Shown here one piece after another: positions 16,345 to 23,789 of a DNA stretch of 64,000 nt (position 1 is its first letter; each line of letters begins with the position of its first letter). Origin of the DNA: Balneola sp. (GTDB taxonomy: Bacteria > Bacteroidota > Rhodothermia > Balneolales > Balneolaceae). The DNA lies in assembly GCA_017640785.1 (NCBI GenBank), contig JAEPPZ010000012.1, positions 1 to 64,000 of the forward strand, written 5' to 3'. Made by a program: the position numbers and the translations under genes. Below the pieces are notes generated by a model, which saw only the letters and a list, made by a program, of their open reading frames with translations, made no database searches and had not been told where the DNA came from.

Positions 16345-17226
16345 TTAATCTTCAAAAAGATCGCTGCTCAGATAACGATCACCACGGTCACAAATAATAG
16401 AAACTATCACGCCTTCTTTTATTTCAGAAGCTACTTTAAGAGCTGCCGTCATGGCTCCCCCGCTACTCATACCAGCTAAAATCCCTTCTTCTTTCGCCAA
16501 TCTGCGAGTCATAACTTTTGCTTCATCAGCACTGACATCAATGATGCGGTCAACCCGTTCAGGCTCATAGATCTTTGGCAAAAACTCAGGGGACCATCTC
16601 CTGATTCCGGGGATTCTGGAACCGTCGGTAGGCTGAGTTCCTACAATCTGTATATCAGGGTTTTGTTCTTTCAGATACCTTGAAACACCCATGATTGTTC
16701 CTGTTGTTCCCATAGCGGATACAAAATGTGTTATCTTTTGCTGTGTATCCTTCCATATCTCAGGTCCCGTGGTTTTATAATGCATCTTATAATTATCAGG
16801 ATTGGCAAACTGATTCAAAATATGAAAATCGCCGTTCTCTGCCATTTCATCTGCGAGTTGTCGAGAGTATTCGATGGTTTTTTCAGCTGGTGTCAAAATT
16901 ACTTCCGCACCATATGCCCTCATGGTTTTGATTCTTTCCGGAGTAGCGCCATCCGGCATGATCAAGGTCATATGAACACCAAGAGCCTGAGCGATCATGG
17001 CTAAGGCAATTCCTGTATTTCCACTGGTGGCTTCAATCAGTTTGTCGCCTACAGCAATCTCTTTTCGTTCAAGAGCACTTTTGATCATATTTAAAGCCGG
17101 TCGATCTTTTACACTTCCTCCCGGGTTTTGTCCCTCCAATTTCCCATAAATCGTTACAGAATTGTTGGGATTAAGAGTATTTATTTTTACCAGGGGAGTG
17201 TTTCCAACTAATTGTTCAATAGTCAT
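16345..17226 (-). CDS. cysM: Cysteine synthase B (O-acetylserine sulfhydrylase)
   Basis: A 293-residue fold-type II PLP enzyme that makes cysteine from O-acetylserine and sulfide. The Schiff-base lysine lies in GSVKDRPALNMI (about residue 40), where the PGGSVKDRPA wording is the CysM rather than CysK form. SGNTGIALAMIA (about 70) is the substrate-binding loop and GTTGTIMGVSRYL (about 173) holds the PLP phosphate. The protein ends SSDLFED and lacks the CysE-binding features I would expect of CysK. It follows the serine acetyltransferase gene by 56 bp on the same strand, so the two form a compact cysteine operon. Confidence 0.94.
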   Translation of the reverse strand: MTIEQLVGNTPLVKINTLNPNNSVTIYGKLEGQNPGGSVKDRPALNMIKSALERKEIAVGDKLIEATSGNTGIALAMIAQALGVHMTLIMPDGATPERIKTMRAYGAEVILTPAEKTIEYSRQLADEMAENGDFHILNQFANPDNYKMHYKTTGPEIWKDTQQKITHFVSAMGTTGTIMGVSRYLKEQNPDIQIVGTQPTDGSRIPGIRRWSPEFLPKIYEPERVDRIIDVSADEAKVMTRRLAKEEGILAGMSSGGAMTAALKVASEIKEGVIVSIICDRGDRYLSSDLFED

Positions 17227-17282
17227 TTTATGCTTGTTTTGAAAATATGAGTATCCACTTATTTGTTGCTTTCAGAAACTGT

Positions 17283-18062
17283 TTAGGTCTTGTAATTTAT
17301 CTTACTTCCGGGAGCTACACTTTCGGTGATCCAAACGTTACCCCCGATAATACTCTTCTCCCCAATAATGGTTTTGCCTCCAAGGATGGTGGCTCCTGAG
17401 TAAATTATTACATGATCTTCAATAGTAGGGTGGCGTTTGGTTTTTGCATCTTCCTTTTTCACACTTAAAGCTCCGAGCGTAACTCCTTGATAGATTTTAA
17501 CATGATTTCCGATTACAGTGGTCTCACCGATTACAATTCCGGTTCCGTGGTCAATACAAAAATAATTACCAATAGTTGCACCCGGGTGAATATCAATTCC
17601 GGTTACACTGTGTGCATGTTCGGTAAACATACGAGGAATGATATCTACACCCAGTTTAGTTAAGACGTGAGCTATACGATATGCAGCAATTGCATAAAAA
17701 CCGGGATATGATCGCACAACTTCTTCAGTACTTATAGCAGCAGGATCACCTTCGTAGATCGCGTTTATATCTTGTTTGAGCTTTTGGTAAACGGCAGGAA
17801 TAGCATCAAAAAAAGCTTTATTTACTTTCTGAGCATCAATATCTGAATGTCTAAGTTGGACATAAAGTATTTTGTATAATTCCTCCCTCAATTTTAATAC
17901 ATGAAGATTAAACTGATCTAGTGAATCATAAGACCGGGTTGCATACTCAGGAAATAATGTTCCCATTAAGTCCTTATAAAAGGAACTCACTTCCTCTTTG
18001 GATGGACATTCCACACAGTCATTATGTGAGTTGAAAATCTGTTCTGTAAATGAATCTTCCAT
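17283..18062 (-). CDS. cysE: Serine O-acetyltransferase (CysE/EpsC type)
   Basis: Makes O-acetylserine from serine and acetyl-CoA. The 259-residue product has an N-terminal helical domain (about 1-120) and a left-handed beta-helix of hexapeptide repeats from about 150 (GIDIHPGATIGNYFCIDHG, GIVIGETTVIGNHVKIYQG, VTLGALS, DHVIIYSGATILGG). The DHGTGIVIGE block contains the catalytic His. The N-terminal extension with NSHNDCVECPSKEE carries two cysteines and is longer than in E. coli CysE, typical of the EpsC subgroup. It heads the cysE-cysM operon; no riboswitch or leader frame was seen upstream. Confidence 0.93.
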   Translation of the reverse strand: MEDSFTEQIFNSHNDCVECPSKEEVSSFYKDLMGTLFPEYATRSYDSLDQFNLHVLKLREELYKILYVQLRHSDIDAQKVNKAFFDAIPAVYQKLKQDINAIYEGDPAAISTEEVVRSYPGFYAIAAYRIAHVLTKLGVDIIPRMFTEHAHSVTGIDIHPGATIGNYFCIDHGTGIVIGETTVIGNHVKIYQGVTLGALSVKKEDAKTKRHPTIEDHVIIYSGATILGGKTIIGEKSIIGGNVWITESVAPGSKINYKT

Positions 18063-18139
18063 AAATGGTAATTAATTTAATATTAGAACCCTTTCAACAG
18101 AAGAATGATTCAAATATGAATTATTTCAGGAAGTAGTTT

Positions 18140-18300
18140 GAGATAAAAGTCGAACCCATCCCTGCCTGCGGGCCGTACTGTCCTACGGCAGGCAGGCCTG
18201 TCCCTTCCCTTTAAAAAGGGAAGGAGATACTGTAATTAATATCTGAGTAGATTTATGGAGTCTCTCTATCTGATGTTAGTGAGAGAGCAAGTGTGGGTCA
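18140..18300. repeat. Dispersed intergenic repeat (pair with 16140-16270), with nested palindrome
   Basis: It shares the CGAACCCATCCCTG start, the CTTCCCTTTaaaAAGGGAAG hairpin and the ATTAATATCTGAGTAGATTTA block with the 16.1-kb copy. The CCTGCCTGCGGGC...GGCAGGCAGG segment is an extra nested palindrome absent from the other copy, so it may be a later insertion. Confidence 0.75.
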
Positions 18301-18304
18301 GAAA

Positions 18305-18530
18305 AGGTTTGGAATTGTGTTAACCACAGAGAACACAGAGGGTTTTGGAATGAGACTTTGATAATAATATCTAAATTAGTTTAAGTCTCTTTCTCCCTTA
18401 TGTTAGAGAAAGAACAAGAGTAGGGCAGAAAATTGATGCAAAGATTCTAAAATCTCCCTTCGAAGGGAGACCGATCGAACACTTGTGTGAGATCAGAGGG
18501 ATGTTGTGCGGTTTCTGAACTGGAAAACTG
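18305..18530 (-). repeat. Dispersed ~210 bp intergenic repeat, copy 2 (inverted copy of 10-230)
   Basis: Reverse complement of the repeat at the window start, including the GTTCGATCGGTCTCCCTTCGAAGGGAG core and the TTTGTGTTCTCTGTGGTTAA edge (here CTGTGTTCTCTGTGGTTAA). The remaining bases to 18627 contain a GAAGCTCTGCCTCG motif related to the repeat near 15800. No gene was found between cysE and the esterase gene. Confidence 0.75.
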
Positions 18531-18627
18531 TACAACATCTATTTCTCATTTGGGATGTCTTGTTCGGAACCTGGTTTTGAAGCTCTGCCTCGTATGTTCA
18601 AATTGCTATATGCATACGAATACACTT

Positions 18628-19671
18628 TCAATTCAAAGCGTACAAATATTTTGCTGCTGCTTTACTCATGCGTTTATAATCATGGCCGGTATCAGGGATT
18701 ATAATTAATTCCCAATTAAAATCTGTTTTCAGACTATCAGCATATAACTTGAATTTATTGTAAAAATACTTTCCTCGGGCTAATCTGTGGGTTCCTTGTC
18801 TGTCTGTTTCAGGTGATCGAACTAAATGGCCTCTGGTTTCATTTTCATTGTCTGTTTCTCCGAGAAACACTTTAAGGTTAGCTTTGAATGCCTTTACTAA
18901 TTGTTCATCTGTTGTTGTAATTCCATTTAAACCATATGGAAATTTATCATCGGTGGAAGGAGTGGTATACCAACCCGAATTTGATGCGAGTATTCTGTTC
19001 GCATTATTGTCCGGATTAAAAAGTGTCATGCGATGTAAGATTTGTCCACCTGCCGAATGTCCGAACATATCATAGGTTTCTGTGTCTAATTGCAGTTCAT
19101 TTTTAACCTTGGAAAAGATTCTATCGAAGTCATCCCAGATCCATACTTCAGGATCATTATTTATCTCATAACTTAAAATGGCGGTACGTTCGTCATTTAT
19201 TTCTACTTCCGAAATCATTCCTCCAAGATTATAGCTCCAAAACTCAGGGTAATATTTTTCCGGATAATGAAGAGACAAAATTAATATTCCATACTCTTCG
19301 GATGCTTCAACCCAGGCATCCCTGTACTCGTGGCCGTTTCGTCCCGCTCCCGGTATTACCATCATTACCGGGGATTGCTCGCTGAAATTCTTCGGTTTAT
19401 GGTAGAAAACTGTAATCATCTTATCATTGAGTGAATTCCCACCATCTACAATAAAGTTGCCCGATCCGGTATAAAGGTCAATTTTATTGATATCAGAGGA
19501 ATCTCTCTTTTGTATCAAGTTCATCCCGCATACCGGGCATTCACCATCATGGTCAAATGTCAAAGTATCATGCACCGGACAAGGTGGGCATACAAAAGTA
19601 TTTTTGGTTATTTGAGAAACAGCAAGTAGGGGAGTTAACAAGAAAAGGACAGAGACTGCAATTAAACGCAT
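18628..19671 (-). CDS. Exported esterase-like alpha/beta hydrolase with N-terminal heavy-metal-binding domain
   Basis: A 347-residue protein with a signal peptide (MRLIAVSVLFLLTPLLAVSQ). Residues about 25-55 carry a Cys-rich unit, FVCPPCPVHDTLTFDHDGE then CPVCGMNL, matching the heavy-metal-binding domain of copper/zinc efflux proteins (CPxH...CPxCGM). The rest is an alpha/beta hydrolase resembling secreted esterase or polyhydroxyalkanoate-depolymerase-like enzymes: VMMVIPGAGRNGHEYRDAW near 100, FGHSAGGQI near 206 with the nucleophile Ser, and a late IIPDTGHDYKR with the catalytic His. The fusion is unusual. Substrate unknown. It stands alone, between a repeat-filled gap and the repeat-protein operon. 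Confidence 0.78.
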   Translation of the reverse strand: MRLIAVSVLFLLTPLLAVSQITKNTFVCPPCPVHDTLTFDHDGECPVCGMNLIQKRDSSDINKIDLYTGSGNFIVDGGNSLNDKMITVFYHKPKNFSEQSPVMMVIPGAGRNGHEYRDAWVEASEEYGILILSLHYPEKYYPEFWSYNLGGMISEVEINDERTAILSYEINNDPEVWIWDDFDRIFSKVKNELQLDTETYDMFGHSAGGQILHRMTLFNPDNNANRILASNSGWYTTPSTDDKFPYGLNGITTTDEQLVKAFKANLKVFLGETDNENETRGHLVRSPETDRQGTHRLARGKYFYNKFKLYADSLKTDFNWELIIIPDTGHDYKRMSKAAAKYLYALN

Positions 19672-19781
19672 CGTTATTTATTAAATTCAAATGTGACAAT
19701 AGAAATACAGACGATCTAAACTCTCTTTTGTTACGGCTTTATTGGTTTGAATATAATGATGGGCGTAAATAAGAGACGGTC

Positions 19782-20855
19782 TTAATTCCCATCTCCATAA
19801 GCACGAATCACATCGGTATAACTCATATCAACGAGGAGGCTTCTGCTGTCCAGTTCCTGAATAAAACTTACGGGTACATCGGAGTTGTACAAACCGATGA
19901 TTCCTGAATAAGAAAAGATATTCAGGAAACCGGCTTCTTTTAATTGAATAATGTAATCCGTAGTAACGCCCGAGCTTTGAAGCCCGATTATGGCAGAGTA
20001 AGAAAAATCGTTCAGCAAATCTGCTGCATTTAATCTGTCCAGATACTCAACCGTAACACCACCATTGTACAAGCCTATCAAACCGGAGTAAGAAAATTCG
20101 TCCAGATAACCGCCGGCCTCCATTCGGGCAAGAAACTCATTGGGAACGCCACCATTATACAATCCGATAACTCCTGAGTAGGAGAAGTCATCTAAATAAC
20201 CACCAACATTAAGTTGATCCAGATAAGAAGTGGGAACACCTCCGTTGTAGAGACCAATGATTCCCGAATAAGAAAAATCATCCAAATATCCTGCCTCGTT
20301 CATCATCGTTAAATATTCCATCGGAACTCCACCGTTATACAATCCAATAATTCCGGAGTAAGAAAAATCATCCAGAAAACCGGCTTGATTCATCTGTTCT
20401 AAATAAGAAAGGGGAACACCGCTATCGTACAGCGCCCGTATTCCGGTAGGATTGATTTGATTCGTATATCCGGCTTCATTGGCAGCTTGTAAATAATCTA
20501 GATATACGCTAGTGACTCCTTCGGTTGTTGAAATTCTAGGAGGCAGTGGTGCAGCAGGAGGTAATGGAGCTTGTACTACATTTTGTCCCTGAGAAACAGT
20601 TGTTTGGTTGCCGTTATCAAAGTTAAAAAAGGAAATCGGACTGCTTGTTAAGAACCATACAGCCGGTATTACAGCAAACAGTAATAAGGCAATGATATTT
20701 CTTTTAGTGGATGTTGGTGGTTCAACATATTCCTGATCAAATGTTTCTGCATCGATGGCATTGGCTTGTTCGTCTATATAAGAATCCAAATCAAAGTCGG
20801 GATCATCCTGATTGCCACGTAATTCATTTTTAAATCTTTGTGAACTCATAATCAC
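19782..20855 (-). CDS. Membrane-anchored 30-residue-repeat protein, third of three paralogues
   Basis: Up to 357 residues. The N-terminus has the shared DDPDFDLDSYIDEQANA motif, then one membrane helix (NIIALLLFAVIPAVWFL, about 53-70), a Pro-rich linker and about eight 30-residue repeats of the form FSYSGIIGLYNGGVPxxYLxxxNxAGYLDD. The order acidic N-terminus, helix, then repeats predicts a cytoplasmic N-terminus and periplasmic repeats. The repeats resemble those I remember beside M56/BlaR1-type peptidases (L..dLi.L..hGV.peYi.eL...GY), so a protein-binding surface is plausible. The start overlaps the upstream stop by 4 bp; a second ATG at 20849 is equally possible. Confidence 0.8.
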   Translation of the reverse strand: MIMSSQRFKNELRGNQDDPDFDLDSYIDEQANAIDAETFDQEYVEPPTSTKRNIIALLLFAVIPAVWFLTSSPISFFNFDNGNQTTVSQGQNVVQAPLPPAAPLPPRISTTEGVTSVYLDYLQAANEAGYTNQINPTGIRALYDSGVPLSYLEQMNQAGFLDDFSYSGIIGLYNGGVPMEYLTMMNEAGYLDDFSYSGIIGLYNGGVPTSYLDQLNVGGYLDDFSYSGVIGLYNGGVPNEFLARMEAGGYLDEFSYSGLIGLYNGGVTVEYLDRLNAADLLNDFSYSAIIGLQSSGVTTDYIIQLKEAGFLNIFSYSGIIGLYNSDVPVSFIQELDSRSLLVDMSYTDVIRAYGDGN

Positions 20856-21775
20856 TGGCCTTCTAATTCATATGCTGTTACTACTGATTCTGATGACATA
20901 TCATCTAATAAACCTTTGTCATCAAGTATTTTAAGAAAGCTTGCAGGTACCTGATTTTTATGGAGTCTTACAATAGACGTGCTGCCAAAATTATCTAGGT
21001 ATCCAGCTTCTGCTAATTCTGAAATGTATTCTCTCGGTACATTATTTTGATATAACCTGGAAATGGATGTACTACCGAAGTCTTCTAAAATTCCGGCTTC
21101 TTTAAATCCTATGATATAATCGAATGGTATTTGGTTTTGATATAATCTGGAGATAGATGTACTTCCAAAATTTTCCAACAGACCTGCATCAGCAAGATTT
21201 TGTATATATTCAAATGGAACCTGATTTTGGTACAATCTTGAGATAGATGTGCTTCCGAAATTATTTAGAACTTCTGCTTTTCCAAATTGATCGATGTATT
21301 CAACAGGAACATTGTTTTGGTATAGTCTGGTTGAAGCGCTTCCTCCAAAATAATCTAAATATCCATATTCTTTTAGCTGTGCCAGATACTCCGTATAGCT
21401 CATCCCAAGATCAGCAATACCATTACCTGTTTCAAAATTAAAATTGAAGTCCTGACGAGGGATGGGAGCAGCAGGTGCTGTAATTACCCTTACATCAGGT
21501 TCAGGTCTCTCTACTACAATGGTCTGGCCTGCCTGAGAGGAAGTAAAGTTTGAGTCATCAGAGAAAATCGAAAATGGGTCGCTTAAAAAGAACCAAACTG
21601 CCGGAATTAAAATAACCGAAAGGGCCAACAGATTTCTTTTTGTTGTTGGATGCGAATCGAATTCTTGTTCAAAATTCTGATCACCGGCGTTTGCTTGCTC
21701 ATCTATATACGCATCCAGATCAAAATCCGGATCGGAATTATTATTTAGGTCATTCCTAAATCTTTGATTACTCAT
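20852..21775 (-). CDS. Membrane-anchored 30-residue-repeat protein, second of three paralogues
   Basis: About 307 residues from the ATG at 21775 (MSNQRFRNDL). A longer frame reaches 21817 but would overlap the upstream gene and break the family-conserved N-terminus. It has the DPDFDLDAYIDEQANA motif, a helix (LLALSVILIPAVWFFLSD), a linker, and about six repeats of the form FGSTSISRLYQNQVPxEYIxxLAxAGxLxN. The FGSTSISRLYQNQ wording is nearly invariant within this protein but differs from the FSYSGIIGLYNGG of its neighbour, so repeats have been homogenised separately in each gene. Eight bases separate its start from the upstream stop. Confidence 0.82.
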   Translation of the reverse strand: MSNQRFRNDLNNNSDPDFDLDAYIDEQANAGDQNFEQEFDSHPTTKRNLLALSVILIPAVWFFLSDPFSIFSDDSNFTSSQAGQTIVVERPEPDVRVITAPAAPIPRQDFNFNFETGNGIADLGMSYTEYLAQLKEYGYLDYFGGSASTRLYQNNVPVEYIDQFGKAEVLNNFGSTSISRLYQNQVPFEYIQNLADAGLLENFGSTSISRLYQNQIPFDYIIGFKEAGILEDFGSTSISRLYQNNVPREYISELAEAGYLDNFGSTSIVRLHKNQVPASFLKILDDKGLLDDMSSESVVTAYELEGQ

Positions 21776-21782
21776 AATAGTC

Positions 21783-22637
21783 CTAGTTATTTTCGTCTTT
21801 ATACATTTCCACAACATCTACAAAGCTCAGATCTTCATACAGTCCTTTTGCTTTCAGGTCGTTCAGGAATTCCGTTGTTACTCCGGCTTTGTAATACTCT
21901 GTGATATGCACAAAACTCAGATCATCAAGATATCCGGCCTGATCTAGTGTTCTTAGATAATCCATAGTTACATTGTTTGTGTAGAACTCGCTTATTCCGA
22001 TAAAATTAACTTTATCTAAAAAGCCTGCCTCTTCAAATTCAGAAATATAGCTTAGAGGGATATCGTTGTTATAGAATTCAGAAATAGCTACAAAGTTTAA
22101 CTCATCCAAAAAACCTGCATTGTCTACTTCCTGAATATAGGTAACAGGGACACCTGCTGAATGAAGTTGACGAGCCTGAAAAGCGCTTAGCTTATCGTCT
22201 TCCAGCAATCCGAGTTCTTTTAATTCCATTAAATAATCAGTAACTGATGGGAGTTCTGCATTTGCTGAAGCTCTAGCTAATTCGCGCTCAATGGCTCGTT
22301 CAACATCTCGTGCTTCAGGGATAGTGATTTCGGGAATTCTGATCTCAGGTATGTCAATTACAATTTGATTTCCGGCCTGACCTGTTGCTACTACTGTTGC
22401 TTCATCACTTCCAAAAATACTAGCATATGCTTGTTTTGGGCTCCAATCGTGATACCAAAGGAATGCAGTGAATACGAGAGCCAGACCAAGGCCTGCATTT
22501 TTTAAGAAAGAAGTTTCGTGCTCGTCTTCAACTTGTGGAGTGGCTTCAGCAGTTTTATGAGCTTGTTCATCGAGATAGGAATCTAAGTCGAAATCGTCGT
22601 TGTTATTGGATCTTTTAAATCTGTCCTTTTGTGTCAT
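21783..22637 (-). CDS. Membrane-anchored 30-residue-repeat protein, first of three paralogues
   Basis: 284 residues with NDDFDLDSYLDEQAHK near residue 12, a helix (AGLGLALVFTAFLWYHD, about 50-66), a linker with repeated IPEIRIPEITIPE, and about five degenerate 30-residue repeats (LNFVAISEFYNNDIPLSYI, VNFIGISEFYTNNVTMDYL). These repeats are the most diverged of the three genes, so this copy may be the ancestral form. The three genes form one minus-strand operon; the upstream gap to the divergent DUF2911 gene is 111 bp and probably holds the promoters. Function unknown. Confidence 0.82.
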   Translation of the reverse strand: MTQKDRFKRSNNNDDFDLDSYLDEQAHKTAEATPQVEDEHETSFLKNAGLGLALVFTAFLWYHDWSPKQAYASIFGSDEATVVATGQAGNQIVIDIPEIRIPEITIPEARDVERAIERELARASANAELPSVTDYLMELKELGLLEDDKLSAFQARQLHSAGVPVTYIQEVDNAGFLDELNFVAISEFYNNDIPLSYISEFEEAGFLDKVNFIGISEFYTNNVTMDYLRTLDQAGYLDDLSFVHITEYYKAGVTTEFLNDLKAKGLYEDLSFVDVVEMYKDENN

Positions 22638-22748
22638 GGTGGTGCAATTTTTTCACTAAGACGAAAAAGGCGCTTCCATTGTTTCAAATCAGAAATATTC
22701 TCTTAAAGTTTGTTAGATTAGACAAAACCATAAATTAATTCCTTTAAA

Positions 22749-23702
22749 ATGAAAAGAAGTATAGTTGGAGCAGTATTTTTAATGATGTGTTTTGTATCAA
22801 CGGAGGTGTTGGCTCAGCTACCGGTGTCGCTGACTCTTCCGCAGGCAAGTCCAAAGGAAACACGAAGTATTACCATAGGATTTACAACCATCAGTTTTGA
22901 ATATAACTCCGTAGGAATTAAAGGACGGGAAATTTGGGGCGGACTTGTTCCTTATGATGAAGTGTGGAGAACAGGCGCAAATAAGAATACTCTTTTCACT
23001 GTAACCGATGATGTGCTTATCAATGGACAGCAGCTGAAAGCGGGTTCTTATGGAATGCATACTATTCCCGGAGAAGATGAATGGGTGATCATTTTTTCAC
23101 ACTTCAGTGAAGCCTGGGGAAGTTATTTTTATGATGAAAGTGAAGATGCACTTCGGATTACAGTAACTCCGGAAGAAATGGACAGTAAATACGAATGGAT
23201 GAAGTTTTCATTTAGCGATTATACGGACACTTCCGTGGATATTTCGTTGAAATGGGCTCATTTGAAAGTTCCTTTTAAAGTTGAGATACCAATGGAAACT
23301 ACTTTTGCTCATATTGAAAATCAGTTTAGAACACTTCCGGCATTTACGTGGCAGGGTTGGGTTCAGGGAGCAACATACCTGCAAAATAATGATTACAAAC
23401 TGGATGTAGCATTACAATGGGCAACAAGAGCTTTACAAATTGACCGAAGTGTTCAAACACTAGGCTTACATGCAAAATTACTAGTGTTAAATGGTAAAAA
23501 AGAAGAAGGTCTAAAAGAAGCTGCTGAGATGAGAAATGAGTGGTCAGATGATTGGAGGTCACACTATTCAGCGGCAGAGGTTTATGAAGAAGCCCAAGAA
23601 CTTAAAAAGGCTGAAGAAGCCTACAAACAAGCAAAAGAGCTGGCATCTGATGATAGAACCAAACAAGTTATGCAAAACCGGATTGATGCAATCAATCAAT
23701 GA
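22749..23702 (+). CDS. Exported DUF2911 protein with C-terminal TPR-like tail
   Basis: 317 residues. Signal peptide to about VLAQ (residue 23), then a DUF2911 domain, about 25-180: ASPKETRSITIGFTTISFEYNSV, GREIWGGLVPYDEVWRTGANK, INGQQLKAGSYGMHTIPGED. The C-terminal third has helices resembling tetratricopeptide repeats (LDVALQWATRALQIDRSVQT, HYSAAEVYEEAQELKKAEEAYKQA). DUF2911 has no established function known to me; it is frequent in Bacteroidota secretomes. It is monocistronic and divergent from the 30-residue-repeat operon. Confidence 0.88.
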   Translation: MKRSIVGAVFLMMCFVSTEVLAQLPVSLTLPQASPKETRSITIGFTTISFEYNSVGIKGREIWGGLVPYDEVWRTGANKNTLFTVTDDVLINGQQLKAGSYGMHTIPGEDEWVIIFSHFSEAWGSYFYDESEDALRITVTPEEMDSKYEWMKFSFSDYTDTSVDISLKWAHLKVPFKVEIPMETTFAHIENQFRTLPAFTWQGWVQGATYLQNNDYKLDVALQWATRALQIDRSVQTLGLHAKLLVLNGKKEEGLKEAAEMRNEWSDDWRSHYSAAEVYEEAQELKKAEEAYKQAKELASDDRTKQVMQNRIDAINQ

Positions 23703-23723
23703 TCAATATTGAATAACCAATGT

Positions 23724-23759
23724 CCAATTTCCAAGTCTCTTAACTAACTTGGAAATTGG
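23724..23759. terminator. Hairpin between convergent genes, possible bidirectional terminator
   Basis: A perfect 13-bp inverted repeat CCAATTTCCAAGT / ACTTGGAAATTGG with a 10-base loop, 22 bp after the DUF2911 stop and 31 bp before the stop of the convergent VWA gene. No clear T-run follows on either strand, so termination is only inferred. Confidence 0.5.
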
Positions 23760-23789
23760 TTGTTGTCAAATGGTTATTGGATATTGAGA

